A DNA stretch of 64,000 nucleotides from Lithodes maja (GCA_037953745.1 JBAKBP010013194.1:1-64000), one strand, 5' to 3'. Positions 9,561 through 18,722 are shown, counted from the first letter of the stretch. The notes: generated from the sequence alone by a model not told the origin. A program made the numbers and translations.

Positions 9561-10640
9561 ATGGCTGACTTTGATGGATTTGAAGTCGGTGAGACCGAGG
9601 GCATTCTAGGGAAAATTATACGTGAGCTGAATGACATTAAAAGGTGGAAGGAGGATATGCAGGAGTGGAAGGTGAGTGTTAGTTCACAGATTGAGGCTAT
9701 ATGTTCAATATGTGGTGCTCAGGCTGGGGACATCGAGCCTGGACAAGATTTGAGTCGGGCTAGCCTAAAAGAAATTCAAACTCATATGGGGCAACTCCGG
9801 GACGAAAATGAAGCTTTAAGATTGCAACTTGAAGAATACAAAGGGCAAACCAAGGAAATGAAAACACATGTGGAGGAGATTAAGGAGAAACACAATAAAT
9901 GGGTTAATGACGAAGGAGGAAAAGTGAAGGAAGTGGCAATGAAGGAAATCATGGAAGAACAAAAGAAACAATCAGAACGGGAAAATAAAGATTTAGAATC
10001 AGTGGTAGTAAAAGCTATGAGGAGAAATGAACAGGTCCTGCGTGAAACAATAGATAGAAATAAGTGTATTATTGTATTTGGGGATATAGAGGAGCACATT
10101 ATTGAGAGAAAAGCTAGGGATAAGGAAGAAATTAATAAGGTAAAAACATTGATCAAGCATGTCGATGAAGAAGGAAACAACTGGAGAGATGATATTGAAG
10201 AAGTTAGGAGAATGGGTAAATATAGTAAGGGAGACACAAGGCCAATGAGAGTGCAGTTTAGGTCTAGGGTAACAGTGGATGCAATAATGAACGTAACATG
10301 GAGACTTAACTTGACCAGCAAGTTTAAGACAATTACAATTAGAAAAGACATGAGTATTGAGGATCGAAACATAAGAAAGGAATTGCAAACCGAGGCAAAT
10401 GTAAAGAATGGAGAAAGGACGAAAGAAGACGAAAAGAAGTTTTTCTGGAGAGTGTGGGAGGGAAAACTCAAGAAATGGTATATAAAGCGAAGGGACGAAG
10501 TAGGGAGGGAAAAGGAGATGGTGCGGGTGACGGGGGAGAAGGCAGAGAGAGAAACAGTCCAAGTGGAGGCAGAGGGAGGGGAGGTGGAAACGGTGCGAGA
10601 AACAGTCCAGGTGGAGACAAGAGAAGAGGAGACAAGCTAG
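9561..10640 (+). CDS. CR1-like LINE ORF1
   Basis: 359 residues, ATG at 9561. The N-terminus (MADFDGFEVGETEG, RWKEDMQEW, ICSICGAQ) is followed by a strong coiled coil at about 70-165 with ENEALRLQLEEYK and MKEIMEEQKKQSE. A globular section at about 168-270 contains CIIVFGDIEE, RPMRVQFRS and ITIRKDMSIEDRNIRKEL and may be RRM-like, then a highly charged tail. No zinc knuckles. Its N-terminal half is recognisably similar to ORF1 of the L2-like LINE at 1753-3123. It overlaps ORF2, which is in the -1 frame, by up to 187 nt. Likely the RNP-forming chaperone protein. Confidence 0.85.
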   Translation: MADFDGFEVGETEGILGKIIRELNDIKRWKEDMQEWKVSVSSQIEAICSICGAQAGDIEPGQDLSRASLKEIQTHMGQLRDENEALRLQLEEYKGQTKEMKTHVEEIKEKHNKWVNDEGGKVKEVAMKEIMEEQKKQSERENKDLESVVVKAMRRNEQVLRETIDRNKCIIVFGDIEEHIIERKARDKEEINKVKTLIKHVDEEGNNWRDDIEEVRRMGKYSKGDTRPMRVQFRSRVTVDAIMNVTWRLNLTSKFKTITIRKDMSIEDRNIRKELQTEANVKNGERTKEDEKKFFWRVWEGKLKKWYIKRRDEVGREKEMVRVTGEKAERETVQVEAEGGEVETVRETVQVETREEETS

Positions 10641-13552
10641 GAAATAAATTGGGAGGGGTACGTACAAAAAAGAAAGAAACGGGCAGGGACGAGAAAAATA
10701 GGGAAAATACTGGAAACGCAAAGTTCATGTATACAAATATTGATGGGTTAATTTCCAAAAAGATTGAGTTTGACGAATATGTAAAGAGAGAGAGGCCCGG
10801 GGTAGTATGTTTGACTGAAACTAAGCTTAACCAGGAGGTAGACACGAATATAATTAGTTGTGCAGGATACAGTACATGGAGAAGAGACAGGTTAGGAGAG
10901 CTAGGAGGAGGAGTGTTGATCATGGTAGATAATAAAATTACTGCTAAAGAATTAAAACTTGGTGATAGCATTGCTGAAGTGGTAGCAGTTGAAATTGAGG
11001 ATAATGATAGGTCAAAATTGGACATTGTATCAGTTTATTTACCTCCTAAGACTAAATCTTGGAGCAACGATGAATATAATGAATTAATTTTGGAAACCTT
11101 GCGTATGTTAGAAATTATTTGTAAAAGGAAAAATAGGCTTATTCTTGCAGGGGACTTTAATTGCGGGGAGGTGGATTGGGAATGTTTGGATGCGGGTTCA
11201 AATGAAAATACTTGGGGTAGTAAATTTCTTGAACTAACAATGGGGTACCTATTAACACAACACGTTATGGAAAATACAAGATTTAGAGGAGGTGATGAAC
11301 CATCAAGACTCGACTTATTATTCACCAAAGACCCCCAAGAAATAAAGAACCTAACATATTTGAGTCCCATGGGAAAAAGCGATCATGCTGTGATTGAATT
11401 TGAATTGACAGTGGAATTTCTGGAAGGCAGAGAGGAGGAACATAGGGAATATAGACTAAATTATAGTAAGGCAGATTATGAATCATTACGAGGATACTTT
11501 GCAAATATAGATTGGTCATTTATTGAGCAAGAACAGAATATTCAGGTAAAATACACCATGTTACTAGACATTTACAGGGAGGGGGTAGATAAATATGTAC
11601 CAACATTTAAGGATAGAAAGCTGGTTAAGGAGAAAGAGTGGTTTAACATGCGATGTCACATTGCCCAGAACAAAAAGGACTCTGCATGGAATAAAGTGAG
11701 AAGGAGACACACTGAGGAAAAATGGAATGAGTATAAGAATGCTAGAAACAACTATGTCAGGACTATAAGAGAGGAGAAAAAGAACTTTGAAAAAGATATA
11801 GTAAACAAATGTAATAAAGAACCCAAACTGTTCTATAGTTATATCAACGGCAAAACAAAAATAAAGGACAAAATAACAAAGCTTAGGGTAGAGGGTCAAT
11901 TATATGAAGACACAGTGGGTATGTGTGAAATTATGAATGATACATTAACATCCGTGTTTGTGGAGGAGGATGACTATATAGAACCTGTGGTGGAATTGAA
12001 CGAGATACAGGGACTAGAGTCGATAGAAGTCAACAAGGACGAACTAAAATCATTGTTAGAAGAATTGGACGTGAGAAAATCTATGGGCCCAGATAACATT
12101 GCTGGATGGGTATTGAGAGAATGTTCTGAACAACTAGTGAGACCTATTTTTAATATTGTTCAACACTCATTAAACAAGGGGGAACTTCCCTTAGAATGGA
12201 AACAAGCAAATATAACTCCAATATATAAAAGTGGAAATAAAGAAGACCCGCTAAATTATCGACCGGTATCCTTAACTTGTGTTATATGCAAGCTTTGTGA
12301 AAAGATTATTAGAAAAAGATGGGTGGGTATGTTGGAGGAGAGGGAAATAATTTCAAGCAAGCAGTTCGGGTTCAGAAAAGGTCATTCGTGTACCACAAAT
12401 TTGTTGAGTTACTATGATAGGGTAATTGACATTGTACAAGGGAGGGAGGGGTGGGTGGATTGTATTTACTTAGATTTCAAGAAGGCATTTGATAAGGTGC
12501 CTCATAAGAGATTGTTGTGGAAGCTCAGGACTGTGGGGCGGGTTGAGGGAGTATTATTAAAGTGGATGGAAAACTATTTAATTGGGAGGGAAATGCGAAC
12601 AGTAATAAAAGGAAAGTTCTCCTCGTGGAAAAGGGTAAAAAGCGGAGTGCCTCAAGGATCGGTGTTGGCCCCAATCATGTTTTTGGTTTTCATCAACGAC
12701 CTTCAAATGGGAATAGGCTCATATATATCTATGTTTGCTGATGATGCAAAATTAATGAAGCATATTACAAGTAGGAGTAGTTGTGAAGAATTACAGAGAG
12801 ACCTAGATAAGTTATATGAGTGGAGTCAAACTTGGAAAATGGAATTCAACACGAGTAAGTGTCAGGTTCTTGAGATGGGAAAAAGTAAATATAGACCTTC
12901 TTGGGGATATAAAATAGGAGATGAAATAATTAGTAAAGCTGTGAAAGCAAAAGACCTAGGGGTAGTTGTGGCAGACAGCTTGTCACCTGAACAGCATATA
13001 AATAAAATAACTGGTGAAACCTATGCAGTGTTGACTAACATGAGAATAGCTCTGAATTATTTAGATGAAGAGATGTTAGCAAAAATAATAGGGACAATAA
13101 TACGACCAAGACTGGAGTATGCAGCAGTGGTGTGGTCTCCACACCTTATAAAACATAATAAAAAATTGGAAAGAGTTCAGAGAGTTGCCACTAAGATGAT
13201 AGCTAGCCTTAGAGACCTGCCTTATGAGGAAAGATTGGAGAGGCTAAAGCTGCCAACGCTGAGGGAGAGGAGAGAGAGAGGTGACATGATCATGATGTTT
13301 AAGTGTGTGAAAGGTTTTGAGAAGATCGACAAGGGAGATTTTGTGGTGAGGGACGAGGGAAGAACCAGGGGTCATGATTGTAAGTTGAGGAAAGTTATAT
13401 GTAAGTCTGATGTAAGAAAGTTCAGCTTCCCGTATAGAAGCATTGAGTGTTGGAATAAGTTGGATGGGGAGGTGGTGGGAGCAAGAAATATCCAAACTTT
13501 TAAAGCAAAATTGGATAAATGTAGAGAGAGAGACAGGACAACACGAGCTTAG
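10454..13552 (+). CDS. CR1-like LINE ORF2: APE endonuclease plus reverse transcriptase
   Basis: About 1030 residues and open throughout. The frame is open at a GTG at 10454; the first ATG is at 10475, so the true start is uncertain. Endonuclease motifs: FMYTNIDGLISKK, VCLTETKLNQ, LAGDFNCGEVDWE, SRLDLLFTKD and GKSDHAVIEFEL. RT motifs: NYRPVSLTCVICKLCEKII, QFGFRKGHSCTTNLL, YLDFKKAFDKVPHKRLL, SGVPQGSVLAPIMF and the active site FADDAKLMK. C-terminal region: LERVQRVATKMIASLRDL and LPTLRERRERGDM. The pattern is CR1-like rather than L2. All catalytic residues are present. It nicks target DNA and primes reverse transcription. Confidence 0.92.
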   Translation: MGGKTQEMVYKAKGRSREGKGDGAGDGGEGRERNSPSGGRGRGGGNGARNSPGGDKRRGDKLGNKLGGVRTKKKETGRDEKNRENTGNAKFMYTNIDGLISKKIEFDEYVKRERPGVVCLTETKLNQEVDTNIISCAGYSTWRRDRLGELGGGVLIMVDNKITAKELKLGDSIAEVVAVEIEDNDRSKLDIVSVYLPPKTKSWSNDEYNELILETLRMLEIICKRKNRLILAGDFNCGEVDWECLDAGSNENTWGSKFLELTMGYLLTQHVMENTRFRGGDEPSRLDLLFTKDPQEIKNLTYLSPMGKSDHAVIEFELTVEFLEGREEEHREYRLNYSKADYESLRGYFANIDWSFIEQEQNIQVKYTMLLDIYREGVDKYVPTFKDRKLVKEKEWFNMRCHIAQNKKDSAWNKVRRRHTEEKWNEYKNARNNYVRTIREEKKNFEKDIVNKCNKEPKLFYSYINGKTKIKDKITKLRVEGQLYEDTVGMCEIMNDTLTSVFVEEDDYIEPVVELNEIQGLESIEVNKDELKSLLEELDVRKSMGPDNIAGWVLRECSEQLVRPIFNIVQHSLNKGELPLEWKQANITPIYKSGNKEDPLNYRPVSLTCVICKLCEKIIRKRWVGMLEEREIISSKQFGFRKGHSCTTNLLSYYDRVIDIVQGREGWVDCIYLDFKKAFDKVPHKRLLWKLRTVGRVEGVLLKWMENYLIGREMRTVIKGKFSSWKRVKSGVPQGSVLAPIMFLVFINDLQMGIGSYISMFADDAKLMKHITSRSSCEELQRDLDKLYEWSQTWKMEFNTSKCQVLEMGKSKYRPSWGYKIGDEIISKAVKAKDLGVVVADSLSPEQHINKITGETYAVLTNMRIALNYLDEEMLAKIIGTIIRPRLEYAAVVWSPHLIKHNKKLERVQRVATKMIASLRDLPYEERLERLKLPTLRERRERGDMIMMFKCVKGFEKIDKGDFVVRDEGRTRGHDCKLRKVICKSDVRKFSFPYRSIECWNKLDGEVVGARNIQTFKAKLDKCRERDRTTRA

Positions 13553-13602
13553 GCTCAAATCCTGTATACTACAATTAGGTGAGTACAATTAGGTGAGTAC
13601 AT

Positions 13603-13872
13603 ATAAACCACCCACAAACACCCGACCATACCGTCAGACGCGCCGCTAGCCCCGGCTCCAGGCCCCGCGAACCTACAACAAAACCTAAGCCAAACTAGAT
13701 CTACAACCTAAGCCAAACTATCTATACAACCTAAACCAAACTTGCTCTACAACCTAAACTAAACTTGTTCTACAACCTAAACCAAAACTGCTCTACAACC
13801 TAAGCCAAACTGCAGCCGAATCCATGCAATAGTTTCGGAGATATCGGCGTTTGAATGCAAATTATTAGCGCT
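13603..13872. repeat. CTACAACCTAAGCCAAACT minisatellite and end of the TA element
   Basis: From about 13672 to 13815 an imperfect about 30-bp unit (TACAACCTAAGCCAAACT plus spacer) repeats about six times. It lies in the right interior of the inverted-repeat element. No coding signal. Confidence 0.85.
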
Positions 13873-13899
13873 GCGGCGAAATTACCCCGTCTTACCCTA

Positions 13900-14152
13900 C
13901 ACCCATTTGACTGTCAACCATTCCGTCAACTTCGTAGACCCTATAACAAAGGCCCACACCAACAACATTGAACATCTGTGGAGGGACGTCAAGGGCAGGG
14001 TTCCACTGTACGGCCGCAGGAAGAAGCTCTTTGAGGGATATTTAGCGAGAAGCATGTTTTTGATGGCCATCAAAAACGCTAATCATCGACTGCACGAGTT
14101 CCTGCTGGCTGCTGCAAAATTGTACAACCCTGCCCGGCCCCAAACTACATAG
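13900..14152 (+). pseudogene. Merlin transposase, segment 3 of 3
   Basis: C-terminal part of the ISXO2-like transposase: THLTVNHSVNFVDP, then AHTNNIEHLWRDVKGRVP, which carries the third acidic residue and the conserved E-x2-W motif. The ending ...LLAAAKLYNPARPQTT precedes a TAG. This piece has no frameshift. Terminal inverted repeats of the Merlin element itself were not recognised. Confidence 0.85.
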
Positions 14153-14189
14153 CGGCTAGTCTTTGACTCATCACATTTGTTTTTACTTC

Positions 14190-14340
14190 AAAATCACGTG
14201 AGGATTTTTTATTTCGTAAATGTTCAATCGAAGCCCTTTTTTTCTAGTTATTACAAACATATTCTATGGTGTATTATATAATATAGAAGCAATACAACTG
14301 TTCAAATGACCCGGGAAGTGGATATTACCCTAAACCTTTA
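14190..14340 (-). repeat. R330 dispersed repeat, reversed and split copy
   Basis: Reverse complement of the ends of the repeats at 35690-36015 and 39240-39577 (shared text TTCTATGGTGTATTATAT, TAGAAGCAATACAACTGTTC and GGGAAGTG). The remainder of this copy appears after the nested elements at about 16641-16695 (AATGACCAGCTAT, TTTTGGTTTAGTCTGTGCT). The copy was therefore invaded by the array, the MITE and the piggyBac in between. Confidence 0.7.
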
Positions 14341-15066
14341 TACAAAACTAACAGCAGCGGGGGTCTGGGGGCGGCAGCCCCCAGGTTAGGTTAGGTTGGT
14401 AGGTTAGGTTAATGACCTTACACCAGCGGGGGTATGGGGGCGGCAGCCCCCAGGTTAGGTTAGGTTAACCCCTCAGACCCGGTTGGGCTCTGAGGCATCC
14501 ATAAAAAACACCCCCGTGGAACCCGGAAGGACTCTGAGGCTCCGGCAGCTTGAAAGCCTGTAAGCTTGTTTTGAAAGCAGTCCGTCCAACACATGTAAAC
14601 AACAGCCGGTTGGACCGACGCCGCGCATCTCCGACCACAAGAAGGAGAGGCGTCCTTGTTCGTGTGTGCCTGTATGTTATTGTTAAGTAGTGAAAAGTAG
14701 TGTAAAGTGGCTGATATCACCACAAAGTTATCTCCACGGAAATCGTCATCACAACTGAACCAGTTGACTTATAGAGAGCTCTACTCAACGCCATTCTACA
14801 GGTACGAAACACATCTACGCTTGGGGATGCGCGGGAATGCGGAAGCAGTCAAAATAACAAAGATACGGTAGCCTAGGCGTAGACGTTTTTCGGCCAAAAC
14901 CCCAGTGTTTCGGTATGGAATACATAGCCGGGTTGGAGGGGTTAATGACCTTACACCAGTGGGGGTCTGGGGGCGGCAGCCCCCAGGTTATGTTAGGTTA
15001 GGTTATTAGGATAATGACCTTACACCAGCGGGGGTTTGGGGGCGGCAGCCCCCAGGTTAGGTTAGG
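14340..15066. repeat. G-rich hairpin plus TTAGG array, four units, split by a MITE
   Basis: A unit TTAATGACCTTACACCAGCGGGGGTCTGGGGGCGGCAGCCCCCAGG followed by GTTAGGTTAGG is present about four times (around 14345, 14410, 14945 and 15013). The GGGGGCGGCAGCCCCC core can fold on itself, and the flank is arthropod telomere-type TTAGG. A MITE sits in one TTAA. Confidence 0.85.
14465..14945. mobile_element. piggyBac MITE M1
   Basis: TTAA at 14465-14468 and 14942-14945 flank a 473-bp body ending CCCCTCAGACCC... and ...GGTTGGAGGGG. It is a diverged relative of the other TTAA MITEs, sharing ACATGTAAACAACAGCCGG, CACAAGAAGGAGAG and CTTGGGGATGCGCGGGAATG. It inserted into the TTAA of a G-rich/TTAGG unit. 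No coding capacity. Confidence 0.88.
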
Positions 15067-15629
15067 TTAACCCTCCGGATCCGGGGGCCTTCATATGAGG
15101 CGATCGTCGTGTCCAGGGGTATTCCTGAAAAATGGCTATCTTCATAATTCGATATCTACTGATTGAGACGACGTAGAGCAGTCAACTAACTTGCATAGTG
15201 CAGAACCAACCTTCGTCTGTAGACTGGAGTTGAGTTGACATCGCTACGACAAGTGGTTGCCGAGATATGATGATGGGAATGGAGGTAATTTCCCGCGTAT
15301 TTTCGCCTGTGTCCGAACGCTTCGCCGAGGCCCTGGCTAGCACTCACTAAGTCACTCGTTGCTTCGGTGGCTTTGGTACAGGTAGACGATATTATGTTTC
15401 TATGGTTATAATGTCATAGTTATTGTGTCATTTATATATTTTACAACCATTATTGAGTTATGTGAAACTTTTTATAACATATTTTCGGCACTTTCACTGT
15501 TATTGGATATTATTGTGTCGCTTTCACTCTTATTACTCTTCTTGTTATGAATTATTGTCACTCACTGTTATTATTGAGTTATTATTACTTGTTATACATT
15601 TGTGTGTCACTTTCACTTACTAGGCTAGG

Positions 15630-15992
15630 CTACGCTAGGCGAGCGTACGGTACCGCATCTTCACTAACCACTTCTTCATCGTCAAAGTCACTCCCAAGTT
15701 CACTCAGTTCACTATATTCCCGAGCACCGCATTCACCATCGTCATTATCGTCCTCATCGGTACTAATAAAGCCCAGAAACTCTAATCCATCCGCCACTTC
15801 ACCCTCATCTTCACTAACCACTTGTTCTTCGTCAAAGTCACTCCCAAGTTCACTCGATTCACTATATTCACTCAGTTCACTATATTTGCTTAGTTCTTGC
15901 AGAGTGTGTGCAACACCATCAGGACTAAGCACTGTTTTCTTGGTCATTTTAGCCTTGCTTTTGTTAGGCGTACGGTACGCGGCAGCGGGCAT
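15630..15992 (-). pseudogene. piggyBac II transposase, N-terminal acidic fragment
   Basis: A 120-residue frame starting MPAAAYRTPNKSKAKMTKK, followed by an acidic Ser/Glu-rich stretch with repeated SELGSDFDEE and QVVSEDEGEV motifs. It matches the N-terminus in the relic at 21061-21300 (MPAAATRKPKKDKAKRTKK, SDFDEDHVVSED). Acidic low-complexity N-termini are usual for piggyBac transposases. The catalytic domain is deleted, so it is non-functional. Confidence 0.75.
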
Positions 15993-16129
15993 CGATTCGG
16001 ATACAGCGATTTTTTTTTAATCAGCTCCATCCATGTTGGATGCGTGACGATAACTGATGCTGCATGTTAGTTTGTGCTTGGTGGCGCTGCGGTAGCCCAC
16101 GCATAAACAAAAATCCGCCCGCGCGATTT

Positions 16130-16560
16130 AAACTTACAGTTCTTACAGTTTCTTACAGTAGATCCTCTGGAAAAAGGCAAACTATGCCTGTGTATCCAGC
16201 TCAGTACCAGTACTTGCACTGCTGCGGTCGTTCACGGTGTTGGCGGCGGCGGTAGCAGACGCAACATTTTTACTATTCTGTATTTTTGTTTTATAATCAA
16301 ACTTCAAATCTTGTCTTCCCCATGCTTTATCAAGATTACTTTCAAACTCCCTTATTGATTCGGAATCGACTACATACTGGGGCAGTGCGTTCCACTCATT
16401 TACCACTATCACAAAATAAGTTCTTTGCCTTCTCAAGCCTATTTCTTTCTTTGTAAATTTTCTTAGAGTGTCCTCTCGTTCTTGTTCCCTCCCGCATCAA
16501 GAAGATACCTTCACACACATCCTCATCGTACTTTCCTGACACTATCTTAAACCCTTTGAT
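16130..16560 (-). pseudogene. CR1-like LINE ORF2 C-terminus and 3' end, inserted in piggyBac II
   Basis: The minus-strand frame ends with RRQRTYFVIVVNEWNALPQY, then SIREFESNLDKAWG, the conserved WNxLP C-terminal motif of CR1-type RTs. A 3' UTR follows and ends in CTTACAG/CTGTAAGAAA-type repeats. The same element end is at 46785-47130 on the plus strand. Confidence 0.75.
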
Positions 16561-16641
16561 TTTGACTCATTTGAAGCCTCCCGGACTCCTAACCAAAATA
16601 CGTTTTGCCTCATATGAGGCCTCCCGGATCCCATGGGTTAA

Positions 16642-16890
16642 TGACCAGCTATATCAATTTATATCCATAGTGTAATTTTGGTTTAGTCTGTGCTAAAAAA
16701 AAAAAAAAAAAAATCACTCTCCCATCAAAATAGACGAGAACGTGGCCGATACGCCAAAATACTAAATGGGCGGTGGCCCAACCCGACCGCCATGGGAGTC
16801 GGGACCGGTTCGTGTCCTACGACGTACTATAGGTACTACGGAGTCGGCCACATTGTAGGTGTTAGGTGAGGGTTAGCCTTGTATCCATTG
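16642..16890. other. R330 remainder, A-tract and unassigned DNA
   Basis: 16642-16695 continues the R330 repeat, followed by an A run (16696-16713) and text beginning TCAAAATAGACG that recurs at 34395 and 35325. No coding signal. Confidence 0.5.
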
Positions 16891-16905
16891 TACAGTAAAA
16901 GTCCT

Positions 16906-17393
16906 TTAACCCTTGGTTCCCGGATGCCCTCTTGTACGCCCATAAAAAAGCATGTAACAGGTACCCGGAAGGCCTCTTATGCACCCATGACGTCACAGCC
17001 TGTGAGCTTGCTGTGCGAGGCGTCGGTCCGACGCATGTAAACAACAGCCGGCTGGACCGACGCTCCGCATCTCCGGCCACAAGAAGGAGAGCGTCGCTTG
17101 TTCTTGTGTGCCTGTATGTTGTTGTTCAGTATCGAAAAGTGGTGTAAAGTGGCTGGTTTGGCCATAAAGTTATCTCCAATGAAATCATCATCACAGCTCA
17201 CCCAGTTGACTTAGAGAGCTCTACTTAATGCCATTCTACAGGTAAATAACACAGCTACGCTTGGGGATGCGCGGGAATGCGGGAAGCAGTCTGATTAACG
17301 AATATACGGTAGCCTAGCCTAGACGTTTTTCGGCCAAAACACCCGGGTTTCGAGGAATATATATATAATACATAACCGGGGCTGGAGGGTTAA
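16906..17393. mobile_element. piggyBac MITE M2
   Basis: TTAA at 16906-16909 and 17390-17393, body 480 bp. One end is CCCTTGGTTCCCGGATG with CGCCCATAAAAAAGCATG; the other is CCGGGGCTGGAGGG. Nearly identical to M6 (38545-39032), so the two moved recently. It inserted about 14 bp inside the left end of the Tigger-like element. Confidence 0.92.
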
Positions 17394-17509
17394 TCCGACG
17401 ACCGATGATTCAAATCTCCCAATAGTCCGAATTTTTCAATTTGAGGCCAAATCCGAATTCACCCGATGGTCCGAATTTCAAGAAGTCCCAAAGTCCCCTT
17501 TTTGAGGCA

Positions 17510-18180
17510 TTAGTCCACTCAAATGACACATAATGGAGCACACACATATCATATGTTCATGAATTAACTTTAAAAGTTTACCATTGTCATTGTAGCCTAT
17601 TACCTACTTCAAAACATTCAGATTAATGGTCAAAGGAAGCTACTGATATAAACGTAAACACCACATCGTCTGCTAGAGAGTTTGTTTTGCTCTTGAACGC
17701 ATCCTTGGGACGCTCCGATGCGCTACTGGCTTGCACCGCATTTTCTGCAAGCGCATTCAGTCTTAGAGCTTGAAAACGCACCTTTGGACGTTCCGATACG
17801 CTACTATTTATAGTTCAGTGATCGGAGCGTCCCAAGGGTGCTTTCAAGACAACAAGACAAGGGTGCTTTCAATACAATATAATATAACAGAGCACGTCAC
17901 AAAAGGAAAATTACAAGAACCTCTCAGGGAAGTGCCGTTGTTAAGGCATTACTTCCCGAACCACATCTGATCTGATCAAGAGCAAGACAAACTCGCTAGT
18001 AGACGATGCGGACATATGGTGTTTAGAAGAAGAAGACGTTTATATCAGCAGATTCCTTTGACCATTAATCTGAATGTTTTGAAGTAGGTAATAGGCTACA
18101 ATGACAATGGTAAACTTTTGAAGTGATTTCATGAACATATGATATGTGTGTGTGTCATTTGGGTGGCCTAATGCCTCAAT
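17510..18180. repeat. Long inverted repeat within the Tigger-like element
   Basis: The left arm at about 17510-17665 (GAGGCATTAG, TCATATGTTCATGAA, ACCATTGTCATTGTAGCC, AATGGTCAAAGGAA, TATAAACG) recurs reversed at about 18035-18180. The arms are about 150 bp. The spacer contains repeats of GGACGCTCCGATGCGCTACT in both orientations. It may be an independent foldback MITE. No frame of interest. Confidence 0.8.
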
Positions 18181-18681
18181 GTTTTCGTCAGCCCATTAAC
18201 CTAACAAGTGCGCATGGGGGTAATTGAAAACGTCCCCCTGTGCTGACGTATTTGAGGTGTTTCCGTCACTAAAATATTCATTGTACCATTAATAGCATTA
18301 ATAATTATCCATATGCGCCTATTATGGGTTGATTATAAAGGTATTAACCTGAAACAACAATAAAACGAGTGAAAACAGCGTTTGGATGGTCAAAATCGGA
18401 GATATAGCCCGCGAGTTGTATAATGTATGGGTGAGGCAAACTGCTTTCCCGCCAATTTCCCCCAAGGCCACTGAGACACAGTCGATCGATACTCTCTCTC
18501 TCTCTCTTGCACTCGCTTGCCATCAGTGATGACAACACCCTGCTTGCAACTCGCTAATGTTAGCACGAAAATATACCTCAGAATAAGGGAATAATAGGGA
18601 AAATAGGTGATAACTGAAAGAGAGGAGGAAAGTGGGGAAGGAGGGGAGGTAGAGGACTGAGATTTTGCATGGCCCAGGGGC

Positions 18682-18720
<39 letters not shown>
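18682..18720. repeat. A39 homopolymer
   Basis: Uninterrupted A tract following CATGGCCCAGGGGCC. Could be a retroposon tail, but no body is recognised to its left. Confidence 0.9.

Positions 18721-18722
<2 letters not shown>

Larger units (their letters stand above)
9420..13602 (+). mobile_element. CR1-like LINE, apparently full-length and intact
   Basis: Contains 5' UTR (about 9420-9560), overlapping ORF1 and ORF2 without visible lesions, and a very short 3' UTR. It ends in two tandem copies of TACAATTAGGTGAG (13571-13598) plus TAC, consistent with the short 3' repeats that end CR1-group elements. The 5' boundary is approximate. It lies within the TA-flanked inverted-repeat element, so it is younger than that insertion. 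Confidence 0.85.
8691..13897. mobile_element. Inverted-repeat DNA element with TA target duplication, carrying a CR1 LINE
   Basis: TA at 8689-8690 and 13898-13899 flank perfect 24-bp terminal inverted repeats beginning GGGTAAGACGGGGTAATTTC. Removing the element plus one TA restores GGA GAT AAA GGG TAC ACC CAT TTG of the Merlin frame. TA duplication fits the Tc1/mariner/pogo group. No transposase is present; the interior is non-coding apart from a complete CR1-like LINE (9420-13602) that inserted into it. Probably a non-autonomous element. Confidence 0.85.
15067..16641 (-). mobile_element. piggyBac family II, internally deleted copy
   Basis: It is bounded by TTAA at 15067-15070 and 16638-16641. 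The left end reads TTAACCCTCCGGATCCGGGG; the right end is CCTCATATGAGGCCTCCCGG then ATCCCATGGGTTAA. These are the two distinct termini seen at 27056-27059 and 20869. The interior holds GTGAAAGTGACAC-type motifs, a transposase N-terminus (minus strand) and a CR1 LINE fragment. The catalytic region is missing. Confidence 0.85.

Noticed and set aside
9782..10721. Minus-strand frames of more than 220 codons opposite the CR1-like ORF1
   Set aside because: Shadows of a Glu/Lys-rich coding strand, reading as Ser/Phe/Leu-rich nonsense.
4557..14152. Bacterial IS1595/ISXO2 insertion or contamination
   Set aside because: The gene is nested with eukaryotic LINEs, piggyBac and satellites, and eukaryotic Merlin elements carry this transposase family.
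16977..17201. A 74-codon frame starting MSCDDDFIGDNFMAK repeated at five or more places
   Set aside because: It lies inside the TTAA MITEs and is similar only because the MITEs are. It crosses no known domain, varies freely between copies, and the opposite strand has equally long frames.
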